Assembly: GCF_950295315.1 (NCBI RefSeq)
Contig: NC_080170.1
Location: 91,620,054 to 91,684,053 of the forward strand
Reading direction: 5' to 3'
Length of the DNA stretch: 64,000 nt
From: Erinaceus europaeus
Lineage: Eukaryota; Chordata; Mammalia; Eulipotyphla; Erinaceidae
Positions 44,661 through 55,903 of this stretch are shown piece by piece; within the stretch, counting starts at the first letter, position 1, and the number at the start of each line of letters is the position of its first letter. The notes under the pieces are model-generated. The model saw only the letters and a list, made by a program, of their open reading frames with translations. It was not told the origin of the DNA and searched no databases. Both the position numbers and the translations under genes were made by a program.

Positions 44661-45129
44661 GGAGACAGCAAAAAAAAAAAAAATCAATAGGCTGCTAGGA
44701 GTTGTGGTGGAATGGATGAATAAACAAAGCAGAGAATTCCAGGGCAGTAAAAAATACCCTGTATGCTGCATTAAAAGTAGATGGATGCTGTTCTATGGGT
44801 GTTCAAGTTCATTGAGTGTGCAACACAAAGAGTGAGCACATTCATGAGCTCTGGGTGATAATGATTCGTCAATGTAGGTTCATTAGTTGCAACAACTACA
44901 GTACTCTATTGGGTGGATATGGATTATGGGGTTGTCAAGCATGTTTGGACAGAGAGAAAGTAAATGAAAATCTAGCAACACTTCTCAATATTACTACAAA
45001 CTCAAGACTGCTTTAAATACAAAGCTTATTTTTAAAATGAGAGTACTATGCTGTACTTGTCGCAGACCAACTATTCAGATATGGTGTATTGTCTTCTCGG
45101 CTTTTGTTTGAAAACTACTGTTTCACCAT
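44661..45129. other. Unique sequence
   Basis: No feature recognised. Confidence 0.4.
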
Positions 45130-45382
45130 CTTTTTTTTTTCTTTAAAGAAATTCTTTTTTAAAAGACTTTATTTATTTGTTATTGGATAGAGAGAGAGAT
45201 AAATTGAGAGAGAAGGGGGAGATAGAGAGGAAGAGAGACAGAGAGACACCTACAGACCTGCTTCATCATCTGTGAAGGGCTTCCCCTGCAGGTGGGGAGC
45301 CGGGGGCTTGAACCAGGATCCTGACTGGTCCTTGCACTTTGAGCCATGTGCGCTTAACCCGCTGCACTACACCCTGACTCCC
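45130..45382 (-). mobile_element. SINE A/B intermediate with target duplication
   Basis: Reverse complement: head with gcagcgggttaagcgcacat, ggttcaagccccc, ggctccccacctgcagggga, CT body, tatctctctctctatccaat and A/T tail. Flanked by ctgtttcaccat at 45118-45129 and 45383-45394. Confidence 0.88.
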
Positions 45383-45394
45383 CTGTTTCACCAT

Positions 45395-45940
45395 TTTACA
45401 GCCTAGCTTATAAAGTGATTATAAACTCAGTATCTAGCTTGTAAGAGAATTTTCTGCAATTACAAAATAAAGGCTTAGTCTCCTGGATGACTACAATTTA
45501 ATGTTAGATATAAAAAAATGTAATCAGCTAAAAGAGAATGATAATTGAATACAAAGAGAGAAGGTGTCTGTAATCTGACTGAAAGAATTTCCCTGTGGAG
45601 AATGTGCATTTTATATTAAAGAATGCCTCAGTGAGAGGGCTTCAACACAAGAACTATGGAAGTTCCCATAATCACACTCCAGATTCCACTATGCTGAAGA
45701 AGATCTCAAGATAAGAGGCATTTTGTGCTCCAAAGAACTCACTTCAGTTCTTAAGGACTACACACAAGTATTGTATTAAGACTAGTCCAGGCCTAGAGTC
45801 TTCTGCACAAAATAAGCTTCTAAAATAAGCAGCTGAAAGCCAAAGGATTTCTAGAAATGATAATAGGGGCAGAGTGGAGAGGAGAAAAAGAAAGAAAAAT
45901 AAAGATGAAAATAATTCAAACTGTTTCAAGTGACACTCAA
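45395..45940. other. Unique sequence
   Basis: No feature recognised. Confidence 0.4.
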
Positions 45941-45964
45941 GGGTGGAAGGAAGAAAGAGAGAAA

Positions 45965-46026
<62 letters not shown>

Positions 46027-46139
46027 AATAAATAAATAAATAAATGAAGGAAGAAAGAAAGAAAGAGAGAGAGAGAAAGGAATGAAGGAAGGAGGGAAGG
46101 AAAAAAGAAAGAGGAGAAAGAAAGATAGGAAGAAGAAAA
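45941..46139 (+). repeat. Long (GAAA)n/(GGAA)n purine tract
   Basis: About 200 bases almost purely purine apart from a short AAAT stretch (46026-46044): GAAA units, then GA units, then GGAA units. Open frames over it (Lys-Glu-Arg on plus, Ser-Phe-Leu on minus) are artefacts. Confidence 0.95.
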
Positions 46140-46497
46140 CTTCAATAAGACACTGGAAAGCAAAGACAGGGAAATAGTAGATTTTCATTAATTTACTTAA
46201 GCCAGAACTAACACAAAGAAGACTTACAGCTTTTAGAAACATTTGAAATGAAAGGATGAGAGAGCTCATTAAAGCTTCCATTTGCTATTTTGTTCAGTCA
46301 GACCTTTTCCCCAAGAAGCCTCACATCTAGTGCCTCGTTTGAGAAAGTAGCCTCTAGTCATTAATATTTTTCTGTCTCTATATAGACATGAAAATAATTT
46401 AAAACCTAAGTTGCACCATAAAACTGTTAACACCAAAATAACTCAATTTTTAAAAAGACACTCCTGACTCTAATAGCTTGTCAAGACCCTCCCTTTT
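46140..46497. other. Unique sequence
   Basis: No feature recognised. Confidence 0.4.
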
Positions 46498-46514
46498 CCC
46501 ATTTATCCCCTTCT

Positions 46515-46785
46515 TTTTTTAAAAATATTTTTTACTTTATTTATTTATTCCCTTTTGTTGCCCTTGTTGTTTTTATTGTTGTAGTTATTATTGTTGTTGT
46601 CATCGTTGTTGGATAGGACAGAGAGAAATGGAGAGAGGAGGGGAAGACAGAGAGGAGAGAAAGATAGACACCTGCAGACCTGCTTCACCTGCAGGTGGGG
46701 AGCCGGGATTCGAACCGGGATCCTTATGCCAGTCCTTGTGCTTTGCGCCACCTGCGCTAAACCCGCTGTGCTACAGCCCGACTCC
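46515..46785 (-). mobile_element. SINE A, full length, young, 17-bp target duplication
   Basis: Reverse complement has an intact head (gggagtcgggctgtagcaca, gcaggtggcgcaaagcacaa), B box ggttcgaatccc, CT body, tttctctctgtcctatccaa and the CAA/AAAT end. Lacks the segment between the two gcaggt words. Perfect 17-bp duplication cccatttatccccttct at 46498-46514 and 46786-46802. Confidence 0.93.
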
Positions 46786-46867
46786 CCCATTTATCCCCTT
46801 CTCTACACACACATGCACACACACTGCACACCATACTCTTGTTACTTTTCCCATCTTCTTCTTTTTT

Positions 46868-47960
46868 TTAAAAAAAAATTATTTATCAAAAAGAAACACT
46901 GACAAACACCATAGGATTGGAGAGGTACAACTCCACACAATTCCTAGCACCAGAACTCTGTATCCCATCCCCTCCCCTGATAGCTTTCCTATTCTTTAAC
47001 CCTCCAGGTTAACTTGATAGTTAACATGGAGGTAGACTAAGAATATTGTCAGGGAAGATATAGTCAGAGTCAAGAATAGAAGTAGAAAGCTGAATTAGAG
47101 CAGAGAAACTTGAAGAAAATATAAAAACATGGGTCCAGGTAGTGGTGCACCTGGATTGAGCCACTAGTTACAGCCACTAGTTACAGTGAGCAAGAACCCA
47201 GGTTTAAGCCACTAGTTATAACCACTAGTTACAGCCAGTAGTTACAGTGAGCAAGGACCCAGGTTCAAGCCCCAGTCCCCACCCGCAGGGTGAAGCTTTG
47301 CAAGTGGTGAAGCAGTGCTGCAAGTGTCTCTCTGTCTCTCTATCTCCCCCTCCTCTAAATTTCTGGCTGTCATTACCCAATAAATAAATAAAGATAATAA
47401 AAAGGAAAATATAAAAATACAGTTAACTGTTTACCACATCAATCTGACTCAGGGCTCATGCATATTCATATTTAGCACAGGAACCTATATAACTTCTTGG
47501 AAGTTCCTGTCAGTCTGAGCTCACAGTCTATGGTCACAGCTGGGACCATTCTAGGGCTGCACTCATTTCAGGACCAGTCTTCCTTGAGTGGCAGAGTAGG
47601 ATGACGACCTCCCTTCAGAAAGTGGGACAGTCCCAACTATTGCTACTTTACGGTGGGGGCAGGGTCCTAGAGAGGTCTTTGAAAGGACTTATGATGGCAT
47701 TTCTGATGGAAGTGACCAGTGGTGGTGGAGAGAGGGGTCTATAAGAGGTTTAGGCCCTTCCTATCTTACAGGGGAATCCTAGTTTTCCTTGACTTGGGCC
47801 CCAGGTGGTGGGGTCGAGTGGCCAGGTAGTGACTGAAGAGGACACCATTTAGTGAGCCAGTCTCTTGCTCTTTTCCAGGTTTTGTAGTTCCTTTATTTAT
47901 TGATTGATTGATTTTTATCTGATGAGCTTGGATTTTTCTCCCACATGTTAAAGCACTGTG
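46868..47960 (-). mobile_element. L1 3' UTR, extra-block subfamily, antisense, split by SINE B
   Basis: 46905-47010 matches the reversed 3' end; 47030-47114 and 47418-47960 match, reversed and diverged, the block 22600-23200 (ggcaagagactggc, cctctctccac, agactggtcc-type words). A SINE B sits at 47128-47404. Some internal 3' UTR sequence is missing. Confidence 0.7.
47128..47404 (+). mobile_element. SINE B with internally duplicated promoter region
   Basis: Normal head start (gggtccaggtagtggtgcac), then ccactagttacag-type units repeated five times, with the segment around the B box present twice (cccaggtttaagcc and cccaggttcaagcccc), then cccacccgcagggtgaagct, CT body, atttctggctgtcattaccc and aataaataaag. 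Target duplication gaaaatataaaaa at 47115-47127 and 47405-47417. Confidence 0.9.
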
Positions 47961-48244
47961 TCATTTGTTGTATCCCAATTGGTCTATGGGGTCTGGCCTC
48001 AAGTTGGGGAAGAAACACACATGAGCTTTTATTGAGGTCTAACTTAAGTCTTGAATTTTACTGCATTTAATTGATGATTCTAATAAAGGTTGCCACAGAG
48101 ACAATAATTGTTCTTTAGTTGATATATATATATTTGCCAGTATATCTCTTGGCAATTGTATACAGTGTTTCTTCTAAAGATTATCTACAGTGTTTCTTCT
48201 AAAGATTATCAAGGGGTGACAATTATGCACATAACTGAGGGATG

Positions 48245-48435
48245 TAAAGTAGGAGAGGAGTGTGTCTAAGCTTGCTTTGCCACGCACATGACCTAGGTTC
48301 CAACCTGATCCCCACCATACCAGAGGATGCTTCAGTATTGTGATGTAATTCCTTCTCTCCCTCTGTTACTCTGTGTTTCTATCAGACTAAAATGGCCCAG
48401 AACTGTGAAGACTTGATGGCAACAAAAGAGAAAGA
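48245..48435 (+). mobile_element. SINE D
   Basis: aggagaggagtgtgtctaag, gacctaggttccaacctgat, ccccaccataccagaggatg, a CT-rich stretch and actaaaatggcccagaactg, ending cagcaaaag-like. Confidence 0.6.
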
Positions 48436-48894
48436 ATATTAATTAGAGTCTTGTGAATCTTCAATTCTGTCTTCATTCTGGTACAAATTTACTGCACAGA
48501 TTAGACAAGCCTAAGGAGATAAAAAGCCATACTATGTATATGATTTTATGTTTTATAACAGCCACATTGAAACGTAAAAGAGAAGAAGGTGAAAATAATT
48601 TTAACAATATATTTTACTGAACAAACCTATACAGAATACATTTAAACAAGTAATCAATATAAAAACTTATGTAGCCAATATTTTACATTTTCTTTTATAT
48701 TAGGGCCTTGAAATGTGTGTTTCTTACACTTTCAGCACAACTCAGTTTAGGTTAGCCATAAAGTGCTCAACAGACACTTGTGGCTTCACAATTCCCCTAT
48801 TTATCTCACAAGATTGCTCATAAAATGAGATCATTTTTTTAATTTAATGAGTTTTTTTTAATTTTTAAAAGATTAACTCTCTTATTATTAATTA
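48436..48894. other. Unique sequence
   Basis: No feature recognised. Confidence 0.4.
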
Positions 48895-49115
48895 TTGTTA
48901 TTATCTTTCTTTATTGATTGGATCAAGACAGCCAGAAATCTAGAGGAAAGGGGAGATAGAGAAGAAGAGAGACAGAGAGATACCTGCAGCACTGCTTCAC
49001 CACTTATGAAGTCCCCCCCACCCCAGGTGGGGACTGCGGGCTTGAACCCAGGTCCTTGTGCATTGCAACATGTGCACACATGTGTGCTTAACCAGTTGTG
49101 TCACCAACCAGCCCC
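48895..49115 (-). mobile_element. SINE B
   Basis: Reverse complement: ggggctggttggtgacacaa, B box gggttcaagcccg, tccccacctggggtggggg, ataagtggtgaagcagtgct, CT body, atttctggctgtcttgatcc and AT tail. Confidence 0.85.
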
Positions 49116-49459
49116 ATAATAAGATAATGTATGTGAACACAGTTTATTGTTGCTGAATGGTATCAAATGTAAGATCATATAGTCAGAGGTCCCTTGAGTC
49201 TGCCCTATTTTATGCCAACTACTATGGCTCCTATTTCCCCACAGCATTCTGTGATACAGAGTAATGAGTTGGATACTCTTGGGCGAGTGGAGTTAGTTGT
49301 AGTTTTACTTCCTCCCTCAGTTGCGGGCTCCTCAGAAAAGCACACAGTATGAATGGAGTCAAGATGTATAGATTGAGCTCTTGGCTAGTGTCTTTTGCTA
49401 GTTTCTTCCACCAGAGTTTATCTGGGACTTTATGCCTGCAAGATTCTACTATTTCTTAT
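49116..49459. other. Unique sequence
   Basis: No feature recognised. Confidence 0.4.
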
Positions 49460-49640
49460 TTTGTTTGGTTAGTTAGTGAGTTAGTTTTAGATAAAATGAA
49501 AGAAAAGGAGAGAGAGAATAATACACCATGGCAGCACTGCTCCACTGCTTATGAAGCTACTCTTTCATATGGTGCTCTCTTCTAGTGACCAGGTATTCAT
49601 ACACAGGCTTTTGCAGGTGGTAAAGTGTGAACCCTTTTGT
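49460..49640 (-). mobile_element. Old SINE remnant, antisense
   Basis: Reversed tail and purine body (agaaaaggagagagagaata), gcagcactgctccactgctt, gaccaggtattcatacacag and tttgcaggtggtaaagtgtg. Heavily diverged. Confidence 0.5.
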
Positions 49641-49664
49641 GAACTCCTCTGGGGCTGAGCTCTT

Positions 49665-49830
49665 GACCACATCTTAGCTGTATCATTTCAAAAAAGTCCA
49701 GTTTCACTTCAAGCATCAGTCTCCTTTCCTACATAAAGGAAAGTATTTACTTTGCTCTCTACATCATGAAGTTGTTGGGAAGATAAATGAATGTGAACAC
49801 TTGAGCTATCATTTATTATTAAAGTTCAGA
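49665..49830 (+). mobile_element. MIR fragment
   Basis: atcattt...aagtccagtttcacttcaag, catcagtctcctttcctaca, taaaggaaagtatttactt, gaagttgttgggaagataaa and tgaatgtgaacacttgagct follow the MIR core. Confidence 0.6.
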
Positions 49831-50084
49831 GATATTTACTGCATCCCCTCAAATGATTGCTAATTGGATCCTGGGAAATTACATATCTTTCAGATCTTCA
49901 AATATATTTCTTATTCATGCCTCCTCTAGCATGGAACTACTTTTAAGATTTGGTGTGCTGGGCTATATACTCTCAGATGCAATTCCTACAGATGTTCTTC
50001 TGCTGGAGAATGCACCTTGCTGTTCTGCATTGGGAAGTGCTGGCAGAGGCAAAGTCAAATGAAAGTGAGGGCTTATGGGCTAAA

Positions 50085-50280
50085 GAGAGAGCTAGGTAGG
50101 GCAGGCTTGCTGTGTATCTGATCAAGGTTCAAACCCCAGCACCACATGGGTGGTGCCATGGCAGTGGAAGAATCTTTGATGCTATGGTGTCTCTTCCCAC
50201 CCTTATCTCGATGTCTGTGCTTCTATCTAAATTACAGATGTGGCCTGGACTGGTGAAATTGCCTATGCATGAAATCTAGT
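50085..50280 (+). mobile_element. SINE D
   Basis: gagagctaggtagggcaggc, gatcaaggttcaaaccccag, caccacatgggtggtgccat, CT-rich stretch, then tggcctggactggtgaaatt. Confidence 0.6.
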
Positions 50281-50311
50281 TACACACACACACATACATG
50301 CACACACACAA
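50281..50311 (+). repeat. CA-rich microsatellite
   Basis: Short interrupted CA run after the SINE D. Confidence 0.85.
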
Positions 50312-50515
50312 AAGTTCAGAGTCATAGACAGGTGAGAAAACTGGGCCCTCTACTTTCCCTCTGGGTTTTTTACTCTTTTGAATCCCAGTTTCCCAATCTG
50401 TGAAGTAAGTTACTGCCTCGAACTGTTGAGAGACTGACAAGAGAAAATAAAGTAAAACACTTAGCACTGTGTTTGTTCCATAGTCCATCCTCATTAATGT
50501 TTTTGTCATTATCTC
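50312..50515 (+). mobile_element. MIR fragment
   Basis: ttgaatcccagtttcccaat, ctgtgaagtaagttactgcc, gttgagagactgacaagaga and aaacacttagcactgtgttt are MIR core and tail words. Confidence 0.65.
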
Positions 50516-51311
50516 AGCATCCCAGATGCCTGACGTGTCACCCAGGGAGGGAGGAGCTGAAATGAGGCTCCGAAGGAGCCCAGCCATTCATCATGTTTGG
50601 AGGGAGTGGTATGGAAGCTGTTGGCAGGTTTGTTTAGTGAGGACAACCCTTGGTTGGCACTCTGTTTTATAACTCCAAGCCATTTAGTCACATCCTGTTG
50701 GACAGACTCATTATTTCTGAAGTGCTAGAGAAGCAGTTCACAAGATTGATGATTCCCTCCAGCCTGGCTGGCTCCCACGGGTACTCATTCACAGCACTTG
50801 GCTCCTCTCTGGCTTCTCGGGCAGAACCTTTCTGCTTGATCAATTTGGGCATATTATAAGTTCTGCCTCATGAGCTCTTATATCCACCATGCATTCTGTG
50901 AGTTTAGGACAGCAACAGTCATAATTTTGGTTGGAAAGAATATGAAATCCTTTCAGCCCCCCAAAGGATCTTAAATTCCTTTTTACAGCTCATCTCTTGT
51001 GAGAAGTCTTATCTAAGAATGCTATAATCTGGGTGACAGTAGGGACATTGGAGGGAATGGCACAGCATTCGCGAGGTAACAACTTGCAGGTGTCTATAGT
51101 TACAACTGACCTTTCCTTGGATGATAGAAGGCTGGATGACCAACTATCCAAGTTTACCTAACATTGGGGGTTTCCTTGGCTGCAAAGCTCTCCAGACATT
51201 GAAGAGTCTAAATTATAGATTTATTGCACTGGCAGCACTTCTCAATATCTCTCTCTGTGTGTCTCTGTATGTCTCTCTCTTTCCTCTCTCATTACCTCCC
51301 TCTCTCTCTCC
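50516..51311. other. Unique sequence
   Basis: More GC-rich than its surroundings at 50520-50830 and free of repeats. Open frames on both strands (50276-50859) overlap and have no motif. A non-coding conserved block is possible. Confidence 0.4.
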
Positions 51312-51546
51312 ACCAGGATTACTACAGGAGCTCAGTGATTACATAACAAATATACCATCCCTAGTGGCCATTTATCCATTTCCCCTATCTTTTATTTGAT
51401 AGGACAGATAGAAATTAAGAGAAGAGGGGGAGATAGAGAGGAAGAGATACATCTACAACATGCTTCAGCTCATGAAGCTTCCCCCTCAAACCCAGGTCCT
51501 TGTGCACGCTAACGTTCACTCAACTGGGTGTACATCACCTGGCTCC
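51312..51546 (-). mobile_element. SINE A/B with 3' segment, antisense
   Basis: Reversed 3' segment (caccaggattactacaggag, ccatccctagtggccattta), gataggacagatagaaatta, purine body, catgcttcagctcatgaagc, caaacccaggtccttgtgca and a reversed head ending cacctggctcc. Confidence 0.75.
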
Positions 51547-51655
51547 AGCAGTACTTGAAGTTTAATATGTGTCACCTGGGAACCTTGATAAATGCAGATT
51601 CTGATTTAGGAAGCCTGAGGTAATACTCACAATTCTTCACATCCAACAAGTGAAT
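51547..51655 (+). mobile_element. MER5A-like DNA transposon fragment
   Basis: tcacctgggaaccttgataa, atgcagattctgatttagga, agcctgaggtaatactcaca follow the order of MER5A, an ancient non-autonomous hAT-Charlie element. Partial. Confidence 0.55.
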
Positions 51656-52084
51656 TCACCTGCCACATTCTAAATAATATTAGCAGACCCACCTGAGGTT
51701 TTAGGAAGAGCTGGGTTGTCATCCCTGCTATAACACTTAGGAGGTGTTTTACTTTAAACTTCATTTTTCTCCTTTGCTCTGTCTCTACCCCCTGGATATG
51801 ATATTTATTTTACAGGTTACTTAGAAATCAGTATTCCTGATTCCTTAGTCCACGATCTCCCTTTCGAGCCTTGCTCACATACTGCCTCTTATCCATCCCT
51901 ATTTATGCCAGTGTTTGCGCTTCCCAGTGGGAAACTTTGTGATCACAGTCAATATATACAAGCTTCTTCTTCCCTCTTCTTTAATCTCCATCAGAAAGGT
52001 GTTCTTTCTCCTCAATCCTCAACTTCACCGTCTTCATCTATCTTGGATGTAAATCTGGATGATTGAGATCTAAATGTGCCACAA
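51656..52084. other. Unique sequence
   Basis: CT-rich, possibly an L2 3' end remnant (tactgcctcttatccatccc). Not enough for a call. Confidence 0.35.
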
Positions 52085-52680
52085 GCATTCCCCTCCTATA
52101 CTTGGTGCCAATTGAGTTGTAGGCTTACCCACTACGGAAAATCAAAAATAGACCCCACATTCCTTCCCCCTGGTGTATCCTTGAAATATACCTAAAATAG
52201 ACCTACTAGTTTTCCCCAAAATGAAGATAGCAAATTTCATCTGCTATATTCTTGCCTCTAGGTTCCTGATTATTTAACAATTTGTTCTGCTTTATATCTT
52301 AATGCTTTTTCAACCACTGAGTTCCAGATGCTACCATGACATAACCTGAATTCCCTGGGCAGACGACCTCACCAATGTGCCCTGGAGCCTCACCTCCCCA
52401 GAGCCCTGAACCAGTAGGTAAAGAAAGAGACAGGCTTGGGGTATGGATCTGCCAATGCCCATGTTCATAAGAGAAGCAATTATAGACCTTCCCCCTTCTG
52501 CACCCCATAATGATCCTGGGTCCATGCTTTCAGAGGGATAAAGAATAGGAAAGTTTTCAAGGGAGGGGATTGGATACGGTGTTCTGGTGGTGGGAATTTT
52601 GTGGAATTGTACCCCTCTTATGGTCTTGTCAATATTTCCATTTCAGAAATAAAATTTTTAAAAAAAGGAAAAAAAAGAGA
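52085..52680 (+). mobile_element. L1 3' UTR, older subfamily of the long type
   Basis: atagacctactagttttccc, tctaggttcctgattattta, ccactgagttccagatgcta, tgccctggagcctcacctcc, cttctgcaccccataatgat and tacccctcttatggtcttgt to an A-rich end. Best partner in the window is the antisense copy 8631-9184. Confidence 0.85.
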
Positions 52681-54786
52681 AATAAAGATACTAAGACTGT
52701 TTCTTGGTTTAAAAAAAAAAACAAACAGGTCTCCAGATAAGAATCTAGGTAAGTCAATGCTCTAGTTGACTTGTGTGACACTGATATAAGGATTCATTTA
52801 ATCCATGTCTGAATTTCTGAACCATAAAAATTATGAATGAAAAGTGGGTGTTCATGGTAACATGTTATACAGCAGTCGAAAACTATTATACTTACATGCC
52901 CATCCAGATATCCAAAATAAGTAATACCAAAATATATTGCCAATAACAGGGAATTTGGCTGGAATTTCTCTTGTATTATTCCCCCCAGGAATCATGCACT
53001 GTGGGTTAAATTACAAGTGAAATGATATGCACATAGCATCTGGAAGAGACTATTATATGGTATATGATGGTATACAAACACCCTCTATTCCTCCCTTATC
53101 TCACTTTTTATTATTTTACTCTTTTCAGCTATTCTAGTCATACTGTATTTCAAATACTTCCATAATACTTTTTCAGACACTAACTCCTCTTCCTGCATAG
53201 TTTTTCCTAGGATTAGATACTTCTGTATCTAATGGTGACATTTAGGAAATAAAATCCTTCAAAAGTAAGAGTGAAGTAAATTACAAATAATGAAAAAAAA
53301 AAAGGCTATCAGCATGAATTTGAGTTGGTCCACTAATAATCTAGGCAATAATTATGTCTGAAATATATTATGATCTAGGCATTCTGTTTTGATTGATTTA
53401 CCTTATTACCTCAGTCCACTAGTACTTATTCCCTGGCCCTTGTTAAAAATTAACATTACTGTGTAATTATTTTTCAATATTTGGAGTTTTTAATGAATAC
53501 ATGCCTAATATGTAGAAATATTTTATGTTCTTGAAAGAAAAGGATAGATAGTTTCATGGTTATTGTTTTAAATAGAAGAACCATTTTAGATAACTGCAAA
53601 AAGTAAGAAAATAAGGTTGTAAACACTATTTTGAGCTTTAAGAAATAAATTCTTTAGCAGGATTATAGCAATTTGAAATAGCCTTCAGTAAAGCAAATTG
53701 GAAGGATAGTCATATCTCACATATGTCCTTTTATCAAATAATAAAATGGCATGGGAAGTGAAAAACAAGGGGATGAATTCTCTGCTCAGAATTATTGTCT
53801 TTGATAGAAAGAGCCTTTTTAGGTAGGATGGCCAAGTTGGAAAATCCTTGTACCACGAATGTCTTTCAACTGTGAGCTAATTATGGTAAGTTTGTTCATA
53901 GGCAACACCTATGTGTGCTTTTATCCTTCAATTGTCATTAAAACTGAAAAATTGAACGAGAACAGATGATCCTAAAAGTTGAAGAGAACGTTACCCCAAT
54001 AGAGTTTTGTTGTTGTTGTTGTTATTGTTGTTTTTAACAAAGTGTCTGATTTCATTTAGGATCTCTCAGCTTGTCATGCTTTACTCTTTATGGAAGAAAC
54101 TGATCACCTAAGAGTGAAGCAGAAACAAAACAAAAATCTCTTGTCAAATCATGTTTTACACTACATTAACTTTTTTCTGTGAGAATAGTGCTTGATTCAT
54201 GCCATAAATATACCTGAGACTTCTGAAGTGGAATAAATCCCCCAATTCGAGAAAGATACATCTTTATGCATTTCAGTCCAACTGCTAAACACTTATTGGC
54301 TCTGAAGAGAAATTAGGATCTACACTTTCATGAAAACAGAACACTTTGAATTCTTCTAATGCAGACATGTAAGCCAAGTCAACCAATAATCTATGCTTCT
54401 CAATTTCAGCAACTATCTCTTCTTGTATTATTGCAAGAGATTTGACCTTAAGCAAGAGGCTTTCAACAAAACTCCTTTGGTGAGAAAGCTGAATGTCAAC
54501 ATACACATATTTGGAAGAGAGATGACTGCTACTAATAAGTTATTGTTCACCAGGAACAAACAGCTATTCTGTTAGAACTCTGATCATCTCAGGCTGCCTG
54601 ATACATTTGTGTACTTCATGTCTCTGAGGTTGAACTAAATTTTCTTATTAAAATTTAAATGCAGATAGAAGATTTAAAATGGAATAACTCAAATTCAAAC
54701 ACGAATTTTGATATTTTTAACTTTTATTTATTTCACATTTCAAAAACACCAGTAATAATCTCAGTAACAGCATTTGTGGAAAAGAC
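52681..54786. other. Unique sequence, with a minus-strand frame of protein-like composition
   Basis: Two kilobases free of L1 and SINEs. At 54285-54506 (minus) a 73-codon frame has balanced charged and hydrophobic residues (SFVESLLLKVKSLAIIQEEI). A second frame continues protein-like for about 25 codons to a cag/gtatat word near 54215. I do not recognise a family. It could be chance or a decayed exon or retrocopy. Confidence 0.35.
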
Positions 54787-54914
54787 TTGAAGACAGAGCA
54801 GGAGTAGATAGCGTAATGGTTATGCAAAGAAAGTCTCATGCCTGTACCTCCAAAGTTCAGTCCACTGCATCACCATACACCAGAGCTGACCAGTACTTTG
54901 GTGGAAGAAAGAAA
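54787..54914 (+). mobile_element. SINE C with (GGAA)n tail
   Basis: gagcaggagtagatagcgta, atggttatgcaaagaaagtc, tcatgcctgtacctccaaag, tcaccatacaccagagctga, ccagtactttggtggaagaa, then a purine tail. Confidence 0.85.
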
Positions 54915-55017
54915 GGTAGGAAGGAAGGAAGGAAGGAAGGAAGGAAGGAAGGAAGGAAGGAAGGAAGGAAGGAAGGAAGAAAAAAGAAAGAGAGGAAGAA
55001 AGAGAGGGAAAAAAAGA
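54915..55017 (+). repeat. (GGAA)n and mixed purine tract
   Basis: About 16 GGAA units (54916-54979) followed by GAAA/GA-rich purines. Grown from the SINE C tail. Confidence 0.95.
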
Positions 55018-55296
55018 CAAAGTCTTCACTTCTTCATAAGTCCATGAACCAACAGGGTTGTTGAAGCCATATTTATACGAGAGAGAGAGAGAGAGAGAAT
55101 TGTGCATAGTATTAAAAGAGATTGGTCAGTATGGGGCATAGGTAGATAATCACTTTAGTGTTATATGTGTAGGAGATACAAGCACTTTGTAACCAGACAT
55201 GAGTTGCTCTAACAAGTATACCACAGAGAAAAATCTAGGGCCATTTAAATTCTAAACATCCAAGTGAATTGGGTCCAAGTATTAAAAGTGCCTTTT

Positions 55297-55890
55297 TGGT
55301 TCACTTTCTAACAAAGTCCCAAAACCTAGATATACACCCGTTTCTGTGAGAGAGAGCAGATGTTCACATGTATCCATAAACTACTGCAAAATATATACCT
55401 GAAAGCAGAAGTACACTAGAGTTTGCAGTGAGTATCCCCCTAACACTTCCTCTCCACTATTCCAAGCTTTGGGTCCATGATTGCTCAACAATTTGTTTGG
55501 CTTTGTATGTTAACTCTCTTTTCAGTCACCAGGTTCCAGATGTCATCAGGATGCCGGCCAGGCTTCCCTGGACTGAAGACCCCACCAATATGTCCTGGAG
55601 CTTTACTTCCCCAGAGACCCACCCTATTAGGGAAAGAGAGAGGCAGACTGGGAGTATGGACCGACCAGTCAACATCCATGTTCAGTGGAGAAGCAATTAC
55701 AGAAGCCAGACCTTCCACCTTCTACAACCCACAATGACCCTGGGTCCATGCTCCCAGAGGGATAGAGAATGGGAAAGCTATCAGGGGAGGGGGTGGGATA
55801 TGGAGAATGGGTGGTGGGAATTGTGTGGAGTTGTACCCCTCCTACCCTATGGTTTTGTTAATTAATCCTTTCTTTAAAAAATTAATTTAA
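55297..55890 (+). mobile_element. Young L1 3' UTR insertion, 13-bp target duplication
   Basis: Collinear with 6695-7265 and about 95% identical by eye (ctttctaacaaagtcccaaa, gatgccggccaggcttccct, gggataga gaatgggaaagc-type words, tacccctcctaccctatggt). Flanked by aaaagtgcctttt at 55284-55296 and 55891-55903. Truncated within the 3' UTR, so it carries no coding sequence. Confidence 0.92.
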
Positions 55891-55903
55891 AAAAGTGCCT
55901 TTT

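Noticed and set aside
45744..46281. Long antisense frames of 114-139 codons rich in Ser, Phe and Leu
   Set aside because: They are the reverse strand of the GAAA/GGAA tract at 45941-46139; no complex protein sequence remains outside it.
46591..46999. Frames of 103-123 codons with Cys and Arg
   Set aside because: They run through an antisense SINE A and into the neighbouring L1 3' end; the same sequence appears in other SINE copies.
54774..55107. Frames of about 95 codons with GRKE or LPSFLPSF repeats
   Set aside because: Translation of the (GGAA)n tract behind a SINE C.
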